From: an uncultured Collinsella sp.
GTDB lineage: Bacteria; Actinomycetota; Coriobacteriia; Coriobacteriales; Coriobacteriaceae
DNA length: 10,705 nucleotides
Direction: 5' to 3'
Assembly (NCBI GenBank): GCA_900754075.1
Contig: CAAEBN010000037.1
Coordinates: forward strand, 1 to 10,705
The notes below the pieces were generated by a model that worked only from the letters and a program-made list of their open reading frames with translations, was not told the origin of the DNA and did no database searches. A program made the position numbers and the translations under genes. Shown here piece by piece: positions 1 through 6,913 of the stretch (position 1 is its first letter; each line of letters starts with the position of its first letter).

Positions 1-116
1 CCCAGGAGGGGCCGCGGGGGCGTTCAGCTAACTGCGGGAATGGCCTATTTGCTCAATGTGTTCGGCTGAGATCGGAAATCAACCCTCAAGGACGGGGTGG
101 AAATGGCAGAAATACC
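1..116. other. Non-coding stretch downstream of gpmI, nothing identified
   Basis: I see no credible gene, RNA or clear promoter here. The first 22 bases are very G-rich on the plus strand (GGAGGGG, GGGGGCG). A short plus-strand frame starts at 56, but it runs through the gpmI terminator and into the antisense of gpmI, has no Shine-Dalgarno and resembles no family. The stretch may be the 5' flank of a neighbouring gene outside the window. Confidence 0.5.
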
Positions 117-151
117 AAAAAGGGGATTGTCCAGTCGTGGACAACCCCCTT
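117..151 (-). terminator. Intrinsic terminator after gpmI
   Basis: Read on the minus strand, a 14-bp stem is formed by bases 138-151 and 120-133, with one G-U wobble and a 4-base loop at 134-137. It is followed by a short U run (A tract 117-121 on the plus strand). It begins about 25 bases past the gpmI stop and should end the pgk-tpiA-gpmI transcript. No U run follows the stem on the plus strand, so it is one-directional. Confidence 0.88.
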
Positions 152-176
152 ACTAGAAAACGGTATTTGTTTTCTA

Positions 177-1730
177 TTAGGCCTCGGTGGCGAGCACGCG
201 ACCCGTCATCTCGGCGGAAGGCTCAATACCAGCCATGGTGAGCATGGTCGGAGCGATATCGGAAAGACGGCCGTCCTCGATACCGGTGAGCTTGGCCTTC
301 TCATCAACGATGATGAACGGCACACGGTTGGTGGTGTGAGCAGTGAACGGATGCTTAGAACCGTCGGAAGCAACGTCAAACATGTGATCGGCATTGCCGT
401 GGTCGGCGGTAATCAGCGCAAAGCCGCCCTTGGCGAGAATCGCCGGGACAACCTTGGACAGGGCATCGTCAACAGCCTCGACGGCCTTAACGGCGGCGTC
501 GAAGACACCGGTGTGACCAACCATGTCGCAGTTCGCGAAGTTCACGATGTAGAAATCAGCGCGATCCTCGTTGATGGCGGCGACGAGCTTCTCGGTAACC
601 TCGGGAGCGCTCATCTCAGGCTGCAGATCGTAGGTAGCGACCTTGGGGGAAGCGACGAGCACGCGCTCCTCGCCCTCCTTGGGCTCCTCGATGCCGCCGT
701 TGAGGAAGAACGTCACGTGGGCGTACTTCTCGGTCTCGGCGGTGTGCAGCTGCTTCAGGCCATTGGCGGCGATAACGTCGGCCAGAACGTTCTCGGGGAA
801 CGTCTTGGGGAAGGCGACCTCGACGTCAAACGTCGGATCGTACTCGGTCATCGTCACAAAGTGCGAAAGCTTGATCTGCTCGCGCTCAAAGCCGTCGAAC
901 TCCTTGTCCGTGAACACGCGGGTCATCTGACGAGCGCGGTCGGGACGGAAGTTGAAGAAGATGGCCGCGTCGCCCTCATGGATGCCCTCGTTGTGGGCAG
1001 CGAAGGGCTCGACGAACTCGTCGCCGCGCGGATCCTTCTCGTAGTAGGCCTTGATACCGGCAACGGGGTCGACATCGGCATCGGACGCGTTGACCATGAC
1101 GTCGTAGGCGCGCTGGATGCGCTCCCAACGATTATCGCGGTCCATGGCCCAATAACGGCCCGAGACGGTGGCAACGCGAGCGTCGCAACCGGTCTCCTCG
1201 GAGATCTTAGCCAGGAAGGCGCAGAACTCACTCATGTAACCGGCACCGGACTGCGGGTCAACGTCGCGGCCATCCATGAAGGCGTGGACGCGAACGGTCT
1301 TGACACCGTGCTCGGCAGCCATCTTGACCAGAGCCTCGACGTGGTTCATGTGGGAGTGAACGCCGCCAGGGCTCATAAGGCCCATGAGGTGAAGAGTCTT
1401 GCCGTCAGCCTTGACGTCGTCCATTGCCTTGACGAAAACCTCGTTCTTGGCGATGGAGCCGTCCTTGATGGCATTGTTGATGCGCGAAAGCTCCTGGAAC
1501 ACGATGCGGCCGGCACCGATGTTGAGGTGGCCCACCTCGGAGTTACCCATCTGGCCATCGGGAAGACCCACGTCCTCGCCCGAAGCGCCGAGCGTGGTGT
1601 GGGGGTACTTCTCGTACAGGCTATCAAGGAAGGGCGTCTTGGCGGCAGCGACGGCGTTCTCGCCATCGGCCGGAGCCAGGCCGCAACCGTCCATGATGAT
1701 CAGGAGTGCAGGAAGATGACGCTGTGCCAT
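177..1730 (-). CDS. gpmI: 2,3-bisphosphoglycerate-independent phosphoglycerate mutase
   Basis: Cofactor-independent, metal-dependent enzyme that interconverts 3- and 2-phosphoglycerate in the cytosol (glycolysis and gluconeogenesis). The 517 residues match the family's usual size of about 510. Visible family marks are the first metal aspartate in IIMDGCGL (D14), the phosphoserine nucleophile in GNSEVGH (S64), HAFMDGRDVDP, GRYWAMDRDNRWER, the metal-binding NFANCDMVGHTG and TADHGNADHM, and a late HPFTAHT segment. The ATG follows the tpiA stop after only 5 bases. It has a rather weak, close AGGA ribosome site within the tpiA stop region, so coupling to tpiA translation is plausible. It is the last gene of the pgk-tpiA-gpmI unit and has its own terminator. 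Pairing gpmI with pgk and tpiA is a common glycolytic arrangement; enolase is not in the window. Confidence 0.97.
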   Translation of the reverse strand: MAQRHLPALLIIMDGCGLAPADGENAVAAAKTPFLDSLYEKYPHTTLGASGEDVGLPDGQMGNSEVGHLNIGAGRIVFQELSRINNAIKDGSIAKNEVFVKAMDDVKADGKTLHLMGLMSPGGVHSHMNHVEALVKMAAEHGVKTVRVHAFMDGRDVDPQSGAGYMSEFCAFLAKISEETGCDARVATVSGRYWAMDRDNRWERIQRAYDVMVNASDADVDPVAGIKAYYEKDPRGDEFVEPFAAHNEGIHEGDAAIFFNFRPDRARQMTRVFTDKEFDGFEREQIKLSHFVTMTEYDPTFDVEVAFPKTFPENVLADVIAANGLKQLHTAETEKYAHVTFFLNGGIEEPKEGEERVLVASPKVATYDLQPEMSAPEVTEKLVAAINEDRADFYIVNFANCDMVGHTGVFDAAVKAVEAVDDALSKVVPAILAKGGFALITADHGNADHMFDVASDGSKHPFTAHTTNRVPFIIVDEKAKLTGIEDGRLSDIAPTMLTMAGIEPSAEMTGRVLATEA

Positions 1731-1735
1731 ATGTC

Positions 1736-2503
1736 CTACTCGCCTGCCTTGACGACCATAGAAGCGAAGTCGGCAGCCTTGAGCGAAGCGCCGCCCACAA
1801 GGGCGCCGTCAACGTCGGGCTTGGCGACGAGCTCGGCGATGTTGCCGGGCTTAGCGGAACCACCGTACAGGACGCGGATGCCGTTAGCGAGCTCCTCGCC
1901 GAACATCTCCTTGAGGGTCTCACGGATTGCGCCGCAGACCTCCTGAGCGTCCTCGGCGGTAGCGGTCTTGCCGGTGCCGATGGCCCAGATGGGCTCGTAG
2001 GCGACGACGACCTGCTTGGGGCAGGTGATCTCAAGACCAGCAAGGCCAGCCTTGACCTGGTTCACGACGTGCTCGACATAGGTGCCGGCCTCGCGGACCT
2101 CGAGAGACTCGCCGCAGCAGAAGACGGGAACAAGACCGGCGGCAACGAGGGCCTTGGCCTTCTTGTTCTGATCCTCATCGGTCTCGTGGAAGTAATCACG
2201 ACGCTCGGAGTGACCGATGATGCAGTAGGTGCAGCCAGCGGACTTGAGCATGTCGCAAGAGGACTCACCGGTGAAGGCACCCTTGGCCTCCCAGTACACG
2301 TTCTGTGCACCGAGGGCGATGGGGGCAGCCTGAATGCGGTCATGAACCGTGGTGATGTCGATGGTCGGAGGGCAGACGAGCACCTCGACGCCAGCCGGAA
2401 CCTCGGGCAGAGCCTGAGCCAGCTCGTCGGCGAGCTTGGCGGCCTCGGCGACGTCGTTGTTCATCTTCCAGTTACCAGCGATAAGAAGGGTGCGATTAGG
2501 CAT
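1736..2503 (-). CDS. tpiA: Triosephosphate isomerase
   Basis: Interconverts dihydroxyacetone phosphate and glyceraldehyde-3-phosphate; cytosolic TIM-barrel enzyme. From the chosen ATG the protein is 255 residues, normal for the family. Active-site residues are present: N11 and K13 in AGNWKMN, the electrophile H98 in IIGHSERR, and the base E170 in YEPIWAIGTGKTA, which also carries the loop-6 lid. A late LYGGSAKPGN supplies the phosphate-binding glycine pair. The frame opens further upstream (to 2566), but those residues are out-of-frame pgk sequence. The start at 2503 has a GGAGG site 9 bases upstream and begins directly at the conserved N-terminus. Its first 8 bases overlap the end of pgk, including the pgk stop, which suggests translational coupling within the pgk-tpiA-gpmI unit. 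Confidence 0.97.
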   Translation of the reverse strand: MPNRTLLIAGNWKMNNDVAEAAKLADELAQALPEVPAGVEVLVCPPTIDITTVHDRIQAAPIALGAQNVYWEAKGAFTGESSCDMLKSAGCTYCIIGHSERRDYFHETDEDQNKKAKALVAAGLVPVFCCGESLEVREAGTYVEHVVNQVKAGLAGLEITCPKQVVVAYEPIWAIGTGKTATAEDAQEVCGAIRETLKEMFGEELANGIRVLYGGSAKPGNIAELVAKPDVDGALVGGASLKAADFASMVVKAGE

Positions 2504-3686
2504 CGAGAAGCGCCTCCACTCCGGGCAGGGCCTTACCCTCGACGAGCTCCATGGAAGCGCCACCACCGGTGGAGATCCAGCTCATCTTGTCGGCCAGGTT
2601 GAACTTGTTGACAGCTGCGACAGAGTCGCCACCGCCGATGATCGAGGTGCAGTCGGCCTCGGCGACAGCCTCGGCGATAGCCTGGGTGCCGTGAGCGAAG
2701 TTGTCGAACTCGAAGACGCCCATGGGGCCGTTCCAGAACACGGTCTTGGCGCCCTTGACGGCCTCAGCGTAAAGCTCCTCGGTCTTGGGGCCGATGTCCA
2801 TGCCCTCACGATCGTCGGGGATAGCGTCGGAGGCGACAACCTCGGGAACAGCGTCCTCGCCAAAGTGATCGGCAACGCGGTTGTCGATGGGGAGCAGGAT
2901 CTTGACGCCCTTCTCCTCGGCCTTCTTGAGCATCTCGCCAGCGCGCTCGACCCAGTCCTCTTCCTTGAGGGACTGACCGACGGTCAGGCCCTGAGCCAGG
3001 AAGAAGGTGTAGGCCATGCCGCCACCGATGATCAGGGTGTCAGCGGAGTCGATGAGGTGATCGAGAACGCCAATCTTGGAGGAAACCTTGGAACCGCCGA
3101 CGATAGCGACGAAGGGGCGCTCGGGCTCGGCGAAGATGCCGGTCAGCGTGTCGACCTCCTTCTCAAGCAGGAAGCCAGCGACGGCAGGCAGGTAAGCGGC
3201 AGGGCCCACGACGGAACCCTGGGCGCGGTGGGCGGTGCCGAAGGCATCGAGAACGAAGACGTCACCATAGGAAGCGAGCTTCTTGGCGATCTCGGGATCG
3301 TTCTTCTTCTCACGCTTATCGAAGCGGACGTTCTCGAGAACGAGAACCTTGCCCGGCTCGACGGCAGCGACAGCCTCGGCAGCCTTCTCGCCGTAAGTGT
3401 CGGCGACAAAGGCAACGTCGAGACCAGAGAGCTCGGCGAGCTTCTTGGCGACGGGCTCGAGGGACAGCTCGGGCTGGAAGCCGGTGCCATCGGGACGGCC
3501 GAGGTGGCTCATGAGGATGACGCGAGCGTTGTGCTCAACGAGATAGTTGATGGTGGGCAGGGCAGCCTTGATACGGGTGGTGTCGCCAACGACGCCATCC
3601 TTGATAGGCACGTTAAAGTCAACGCGGACGAGAACGCGCTTGCCGTCGACATCGATGTCGCGGACGGTCTTCTTGGTAAAGGCCAT
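2496..3686 (-). CDS. pgk: Phosphoglycerate kinase
   Basis: Transfers phosphate between 1,3-bisphosphoglycerate and ADP, giving 3-phosphoglycerate and ATP; cytosolic two-lobe kinase. The 396 residues are standard length. The N-terminal lobe has the substrate residues in RVDFNVPIKDG (R21, D23, N25), R38 in DTTRIKAALPT, and H61 and R64 in SHLGRP. The C-terminal nucleotide lobe shows GGGMAYTFF, NGPMGVFEFDNFAHGT and the GGGDSVAAV and STGGGASMELVEGK loops. An upstream in-frame ATG at 3722 would add 12 residues not seen in the family. The start at 3686 is preferred because it begins at the usual MAFTKKTV-like N-terminus behind an AAAGG site. It lies 140 bases beyond gap, across a strong terminator, and overlaps tpiA by 8 bases. 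The gap terminator means it needs either read-through or its own promoter, which I could not place. Confidence 0.97.
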   Translation of the reverse strand: MAFTKKTVRDIDVDGKRVLVRVDFNVPIKDGVVGDTTRIKAALPTINYLVEHNARVILMSHLGRPDGTGFQPELSLEPVAKKLAELSGLDVAFVADTYGEKAAEAVAAVEPGKVLVLENVRFDKREKKNDPEIAKKLASYGDVFVLDAFGTAHRAQGSVVGPAAYLPAVAGFLLEKEVDTLTGIFAEPERPFVAIVGGSKVSSKIGVLDHLIDSADTLIIGGGMAYTFFLAQGLTVGQSLKEEDWVERAGEMLKKAEEKGVKILLPIDNRVADHFGEDAVPEVVASDAIPDDREGMDIGPKTEELYAEAVKGAKTVFWNGPMGVFEFDNFAHGTQAIAEAVAEADCTSIIGGGDSVAAVNKFNLADKMSWISTGGGASMELVEGKALPGVEALLDA

Positions 3687-3709
3687 GTTTGCTTCTACCT
3701 TTCGTACGT

Positions 3710-3732
3710 GTCTGCCTCCCATTACGGCAGAC
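3710..3732 (-). promoter_or_regulatory. Short inverted repeat in the pgk leader
   Basis: A perfect 7-bp inverted repeat (GTCTGCC at 3710-3716, GGCAGAC at 3726-3732) with a 9-base spacer lies 24-46 bases upstream of the pgk ATG and just after the gap terminator. It could be an operator or a leader hairpin in pgk mRNA. No protein can be assigned and chance is not excluded. Confidence 0.35.
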
Positions 3733-3742
3733 GATTTCTTAT

Positions 3743-3789
3743 AAAAAGGGCGCGACCCTAGGGTGTAAGCCCTATAAGGCCGCGCCCTT
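3743..3789 (-). terminator. Intrinsic terminator after gap, with an inner hairpin
   Basis: On the minus strand a 9-bp GC-rich stem (AAGGGCGCG paired with CGCGCCCTT; plus-strand arms 3746-3754 and 3781-3789) is followed directly by a T run (A tract 3743-3747). The 26-base loop holds a second hairpin, TAGGG with CCCTA (3759-3763 and 3770-3774). It begins about 37 bases after the gap stop. It probably separates the highly expressed gap message from pgk-tpiA-gpmI, or lets only part of transcription through. Confidence 0.9.
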
Positions 3790-3826
3790 CTTTAGACGCT
3801 CAACGAGCTATTCGTTAAAAGCTAAA

Positions 3827-4852
3827 TTAAGCAACGAACTTCTCGAAGTACTTGATGGTGCGGACCATCTGAGAGGTGTAGGAGTTCTCGTTGTCGTACC
3901 AAGAGGTGACCTGAACGAGGGTCTGGCCGTTGCCGAGGTCAGAGCACATGGTCTGAGTGGCGTCGAAGATGGAGCCGTGGGTCTCGCCAATGATGTCGGT
4001 GGAGACGATGTCGTCCTCGTTGTAACCGAAGGTCTCGGAGATGGTGGCAGCGTAGGCCTTCATAGCAGCGTTGACCTCGTCGACGGTGACCTTCTTGTCA
4101 ACGACAGCGTAGAGGTTGGTGATGGAGCCGGTCGGCGTCGGGACGCGCTGGGCGGCACCGATGAGCTTACCGTTGAGCTCGGGGAGAACCAGGCCGATAG
4201 CCTTGGCAGCACCGGTGGTGTTGGGGACGATGTTGACGGCGCAGGCGCGGCTACGACGCTTGTTGCCCTTGCGCTGCGGGCCGTCGAGCGGCATCTGGTC
4301 GCCAGTCCAGGCGTGAATGGTGGTCATGATGCCGGACACGATGGGAGCGAAGTCGTTCAGACCCTTGGCCATCGGGGCGAGGCAGTTGGTGGTGCAGGAA
4401 GCAGCGGAGATGATGTTGTCCTCAGCGGTCAGCGTCTCATGGTTGACGTTGTACACGATGGTGGGCAGATCGCTGCCGGCCGGAGCGGAGATGACGACCT
4501 TCTTGGCGCCAGCGTTGATGTGGGCCTGAGCCTTAGCCTTGCTGGTGTAGAAGCCGGTGCACTCGAGAACGACGTCGACGTCGAGGTCGCCCCAAGGCAG
4601 GTTGTTGGCGTCGGCCTCCTTGTAGATCTTGATCTCCTTGCCGTCAACGGTGATGGAATCCTCGCCAGCAACGACCTCGTGATCGCGAGCGTAGTTGCCC
4701 TGCGTGGAGTCGTACTTCAGCAGGTAAGCGAGCATATCGGGAGAGGTGAGGTCGTTGATAGCGACGATCTCGGAGCCCTCATGACCGAACATCTGACGGA
4801 AGGCCAGACGACCGATGCGACCGAAGCCGTTAATAGCAACCTTTACTGCCAT
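3827..4852 (-). CDS. gap: Glyceraldehyde-3-phosphate dehydrogenase, NAD type, type I
   Basis: Oxidises and phosphorylates glyceraldehyde-3-phosphate to 1,3-bisphosphoglycerate with reduction of NAD; cytosolic homotetramer in the family. The 341 residues include the Rossmann fold GFGRIGRLAFRQ at 9-20 and an aspartate in AINDLTS (D34), which usually favours NAD over NADP. The catalytic C153 lies in SAASCTTNCLAP and the partner H180 in TTIHAWTGDQ; then come NTTGAAKAIG and the near-terminal SWYDNENSYT. The frame extends upstream to 4954, but the extra 34 residues are promoter and leader sequence. The ATG at 4852 has an AAAGGAG site 5 bases away and starts exactly at the family N-terminus. It is flanked by a 193-base promoter-bearing gap upstream and a terminator downstream, so it is probably mainly monocistronic. 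Confidence 0.97.
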   Translation of the reverse strand: MAVKVAINGFGRIGRLAFRQMFGHEGSEIVAINDLTSPDMLAYLLKYDSTQGNYARDHEVVAGEDSITVDGKEIKIYKEADANNLPWGDLDVDVVLECTGFYTSKAKAQAHINAGAKKVVISAPAGSDLPTIVYNVNHETLTAEDNIISAASCTTNCLAPMAKGLNDFAPIVSGIMTTIHAWTGDQMPLDGPQRKGNKRRSRACAVNIVPNTTGAAKAIGLVLPELNGKLIGAAQRVPTPTGSITNLYAVVDKKVTVDEVNAAMKAYAATISETFGYNEDDIVSTDIIGETHGSIFDATQTMCSDLGNGQTLVQVTSWYDNENSYTSQMVRTIKYFEKFVA

Positions 4853-4924
4853 TGTGTCTCCTTTCGTAAGGCCCCCGCAAGCTACAGCGCCTGCCGTTGA
4901 GGCCCACAAACTAACCACTCGCCT

Positions 4925-4954
4925 AATATACCTTTTTTTTGACTTGAATTTCAC
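4925..4954 (-). promoter_or_regulatory. Probable gap promoter
   Basis: On the minus strand a TATATT -10 box (plus-strand 4925-4930) lies 18 bases downstream of a GTGAAA -35-like hexamer (4949-4954), which matches TTGACA at four of six positions. The spacer contains a run of A. Transcription would start near 4918, leaving a leader of roughly 65 bases that can form a GCAGGC/GCTTGC hairpin before the strong gap ribosome site. This is the best candidate in the AT-rich 4853-5045 gap. The call rests on pattern alone. Confidence 0.45.
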
Positions 4955-4970
4955 GAGAATGCTCGAAATT
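4947..4970. promoter_or_regulatory. Imperfect dyad overlapping the gap -35 region
   Basis: Arms AATTTCACGAG (4947-4957) and CTCGAAATT (4962-4970) are complementary apart from a 2-base offset in one arm, and are separated by four bases. The dyad overlaps the proposed -35 hexamer, a common position for a repressor site. The regulator is unknown; I could not match it to a known consensus. Confidence 0.35.
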
Positions 4971-4983
4971 GAAAATCAAATTT

Positions 4984-4995
4984 GCGTTAAAACGC
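4984..4995. promoter_or_regulatory. Small palindrome upstream of the gap promoter
   Basis: GCGTT and AACGC arms around a central AA form a 12-base palindrome, 30 bases upstream of the proposed -35 box and about 50 bases past the whiA stop. The two-base centre is too tight for an RNA hairpin loop, so a protein-binding site is the more natural reading. It also sits in an AT-rich tract, and no regulator can be named. Confidence 0.3.
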
Positions 4996-5045
4996 TTTAA
5001 AGAATAAAATAGCAGCTAAATCCGTATATAAGTCGATACTTTAAC

Positions 5046-5975
5046 CTACCTGTTTGCTTCAATGAGCTTTTCAAGCCTCAAAACTCGATGGTAGAGGGCC
5101 GACTTCGACAAGGGAGGGTCAGCCATCTCCCCTAAATCACGCAGCGAAAGATCGGGATAGCGCTCGCGCAGGTCGCAAAAGACCGCCAAGGCATCCGGAA
5201 GCGCATCGCGAAGGCCTCGCTGCTCGAGCTCATCGATAAGCGCAAGCTGATGCTGGGCGGCACCCGCACTTCTGGTCTGGTTGGCGAGCTCGGCGTTCAC
5301 GCGACGGTTCACATCGTTCTTAACCAACTTGACCGCGCGCGCCTCCTCAATCTCGGCAACGCTGCGCTTGGCACCAATCAGCTTTAATAGATGCTCGATT
5401 TCCTCGGCGCTCTTAATGTACACGGCATATGACCCCCGCCGCGCATTAACACGAGCATGGACCCCAATCTGCTCCAACAGATCGCAAAGCCCCTTGGCAT
5501 ATTGCTCGCCCTGCACCGCGATCTCCAAATGAAAGTCGCCGCGGGGATCGGCCACGAAACCGCCGGCGATGAGCGCGCCGCGGATGTAGGCAAGCCTGCA
5601 GCAGGGACGGGCAACGATGTGCCGGGGAACACCGGCGACGAGCCCTCCCCTGCGGTCGAGAATGCCCAGCAGCACCAGAGCCTTGTCCAGGTCGGGTTGA
5701 TCGGGCAAGGTGATGAGGTAGTTTCGAACCTTATGCAATACAGATTTACGGACGGTGAACTCCGTTTTGAGCTTAAGGATGCGATGCGTCAGTGTGATCA
5801 TCGTGCGCGCGACGGCGCCCGTCTCGGTCGCGACCGTCAAACGATACCGCCCAGAGCCGGTAAGCGAGAGCGTACCGCTCACGCGCGTGAGGGCGGCAAG
5901 CGTCGACAAGTCGCAGTATTCACATTCGGGTTCGCAGCGCGCAAGCTCGTCGCGCACCTCAGCGGTAAACGACAT
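5046..5975 (-). CDS. whiA: WhiA-type DNA-binding regulator
   Basis: WhiA proteins join a LAGLIDADG homing-endonuclease-like fold, without nuclease activity, to a C-terminal helix-turn-helix. In Streptomyces WhiA controls sporulation septation; in non-sporulating bacteria it affects cell division and chromosome segregation. The 309 residues fit the family. Seen here are MSFTAEVRDELAR at the N-terminus, a central segment with RPCCRLAYIRGALIAGGFVADP (the family's CC-RAYLRGAF-GG-DP pattern), and a C-terminal HTH around YPDLSLRDLGEMADPPLSKSALYHR. Three cysteines cluster near the start (C14, C18, C21). The ATG lies 6 bases after rapZ with only a weak, distant AAGG, so coupling to rapZ translation is likely. 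No clear terminator follows before the gap promoter. Confidence 0.95.
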   Translation of the reverse strand: MSFTAEVRDELARCEPECEYCDLSTLAALTRVSGTLSLTGSGRYRLTVATETGAVARTMITLTHRILKLKTEFTVRKSVLHKVRNYLITLPDQPDLDKALVLLGILDRRGGLVAGVPRHIVARPCCRLAYIRGALIAGGFVADPRGDFHLEIAVQGEQYAKGLCDLLEQIGVHARVNARRGSYAVYIKSAEEIEHLLKLIGAKRSVAEIEEARAVKLVKNDVNRRVNAELANQTRSAGAAQHQLALIDELEQRGLRDALPDALAVFCDLRERYPDLSLRDLGEMADPPLSKSALYHRVLRLEKLIEANR

Positions 5976-5981
5976 GCAGGC

Positions 5982-6902
5982 CTATGCCTTCGTGTTGGCG
6001 CGCGACAGGTCGCGATGGGAAATGCTCACGTGATATTGGGCACCTTCCAAATAACGTGCAGTGGCTTCGGCAATGGCAACGCTGCGGTGTTGACCGCCCG
6101 TGCAACCGATGGCAATAGAAAGCTGCGGCTTGCCCTCCGCGATATAGCCGGGCATGACCGTATCGAGCAGCTGCGTCCAGGCCTTCCAGAACTCCTGGGT
6201 CTTGGGATGGTCCAGAACAAAGTCGGAGACTTTCTTATCGAGACCGGTCATGGTGCGCATCTCGGGATCGTAGAACGGATTGGGCAGGAAGCGAACGTCG
6301 ATCATAATGTCCGCCTCGACGGGCATACCGTGCTTAAAGCCAAACGAGAACACGTGAACGTCCATGAGCTGCTGGTCGGACAACTCGGAGAACGCCATGC
6401 GCAATTTGTTGCGCAGAGCAGAGGTGCGCAAGCGGCTCGTATCGATAATCATGTCAGCTCGGTCGCGAACGCCCTGCAGCTGCAGGCGCTCGCGCTGAAT
6501 CGCATCGGCCGTAGTCTCCCCCGGCTTGGCAATGGGATGGCGGCGGCGGTTTTCACTATAACGACGGATCAGCACCTCGTCAGAGGCCTCGAGAAACACG
6601 ATGTCACAGCTCATCTCGCGCTCCTCGAGTGCGGCAACGGCATCGAGCAGCTCATCGAACAAGCCCTGACTGCGCAGGTCGCAGGTGACGGCAAGATGCC
6701 TGCCCACGCCCGTATTGATGCCGACGAGTTCGGCAAGCTGGGCGATCAGACGCGGAGGCAAGTTGTCGATGCAAAAGTAGCCCATGTCCTCGAACACATG
6801 CATGGCCTGCGTTCGGCCCGATCCGGACATTCCGGTGATGATGACGATATCGGGGATGCGCTCCGAGCGCTCCGCCGCATCCATGGCATCTCCCTTTTGC
6901 AT
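5982..6902 (-). CDS. rapZ: RapZ/YvcJ family nucleotide-binding protein
   Basis: In E. coli RapZ is an RNA-binding adaptor that senses glucosamine-6-phosphate and controls glmS; in Bacillus YvcJ hydrolyses GTP. The role in actinobacteria is not settled. The 306 residues show a P-loop near 24-31 (GMSGSGRT, Arg where Lys is usual, as in other actinobacterial members), then FEDMGYFCIDNLPP. The conserved C-terminal domain has SFGFKHGMPVEAD, DVRFLPNPFYDPE and GCTGGQHRSV near 266-275, the region forming the GlcN6P pocket in E. coli. The ATG at 6902 has a perfect AGGAGG 5 bases away. A second in-frame ATG at 6884 also has GGGAG 5 bases away and would give 300 residues. It is followed after 6 bases by whiA, and yvcK, usually between them, is missing here. 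Confidence 0.95.
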   Translation of the reverse strand: MQKGDAMDAAERSERIPDIVIITGMSGSGRTQAMHVFEDMGYFCIDNLPPRLIAQLAELVGINTGVGRHLAVTCDLRSQGLFDELLDAVAALEEREMSCDIVFLEASDEVLIRRYSENRRRHPIAKPGETTADAIQRERLQLQGVRDRADMIIDTSRLRTSALRNKLRMAFSELSDQQLMDVHVFSFGFKHGMPVEADIMIDVRFLPNPFYDPEMRTMTGLDKKVSDFVLDHPKTQEFWKAWTQLLDTVMPGYIAEGKPQLSIAIGCTGGQHRSVAIAEATARYLEGAQYHVSISHRDLSRANTKA

Positions 6903-6913
6903 GTGTGCCTCCT

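Noticed and set aside
336..1946. Long plus-strand open frame antisense to gpmI and tpiA
   Set aside because: The encoded protein is low in complexity (many L, V, G, D, E), has no family features, and lies opposite clear genes. GC-rich codon bias on one strand creates such frames. The same holds for plus-strand frames near 2436-3761, 3689-4900, 5457-6968, 7849-8814 and 8915-9958.
4931..4940. Plus-strand T run as a terminator
   Set aside because: No hairpin lies directly before it on the plus strand and no plus-strand gene leads into it; on the minus strand it is the A-rich promoter spacer.
4853..4954. N-terminal extension of gap (34 extra residues)
   Set aside because: It would read through the promoter and Shine-Dalgarno; the family N-terminus starts exactly at the ATG at 4852.
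5000..5045. Terminator after whiA
   Set aside because: No stem followed by a T run could be found after the stop. The only nearby palindrome (4984-4995) has a 2-base centre, too small for an RNA loop.
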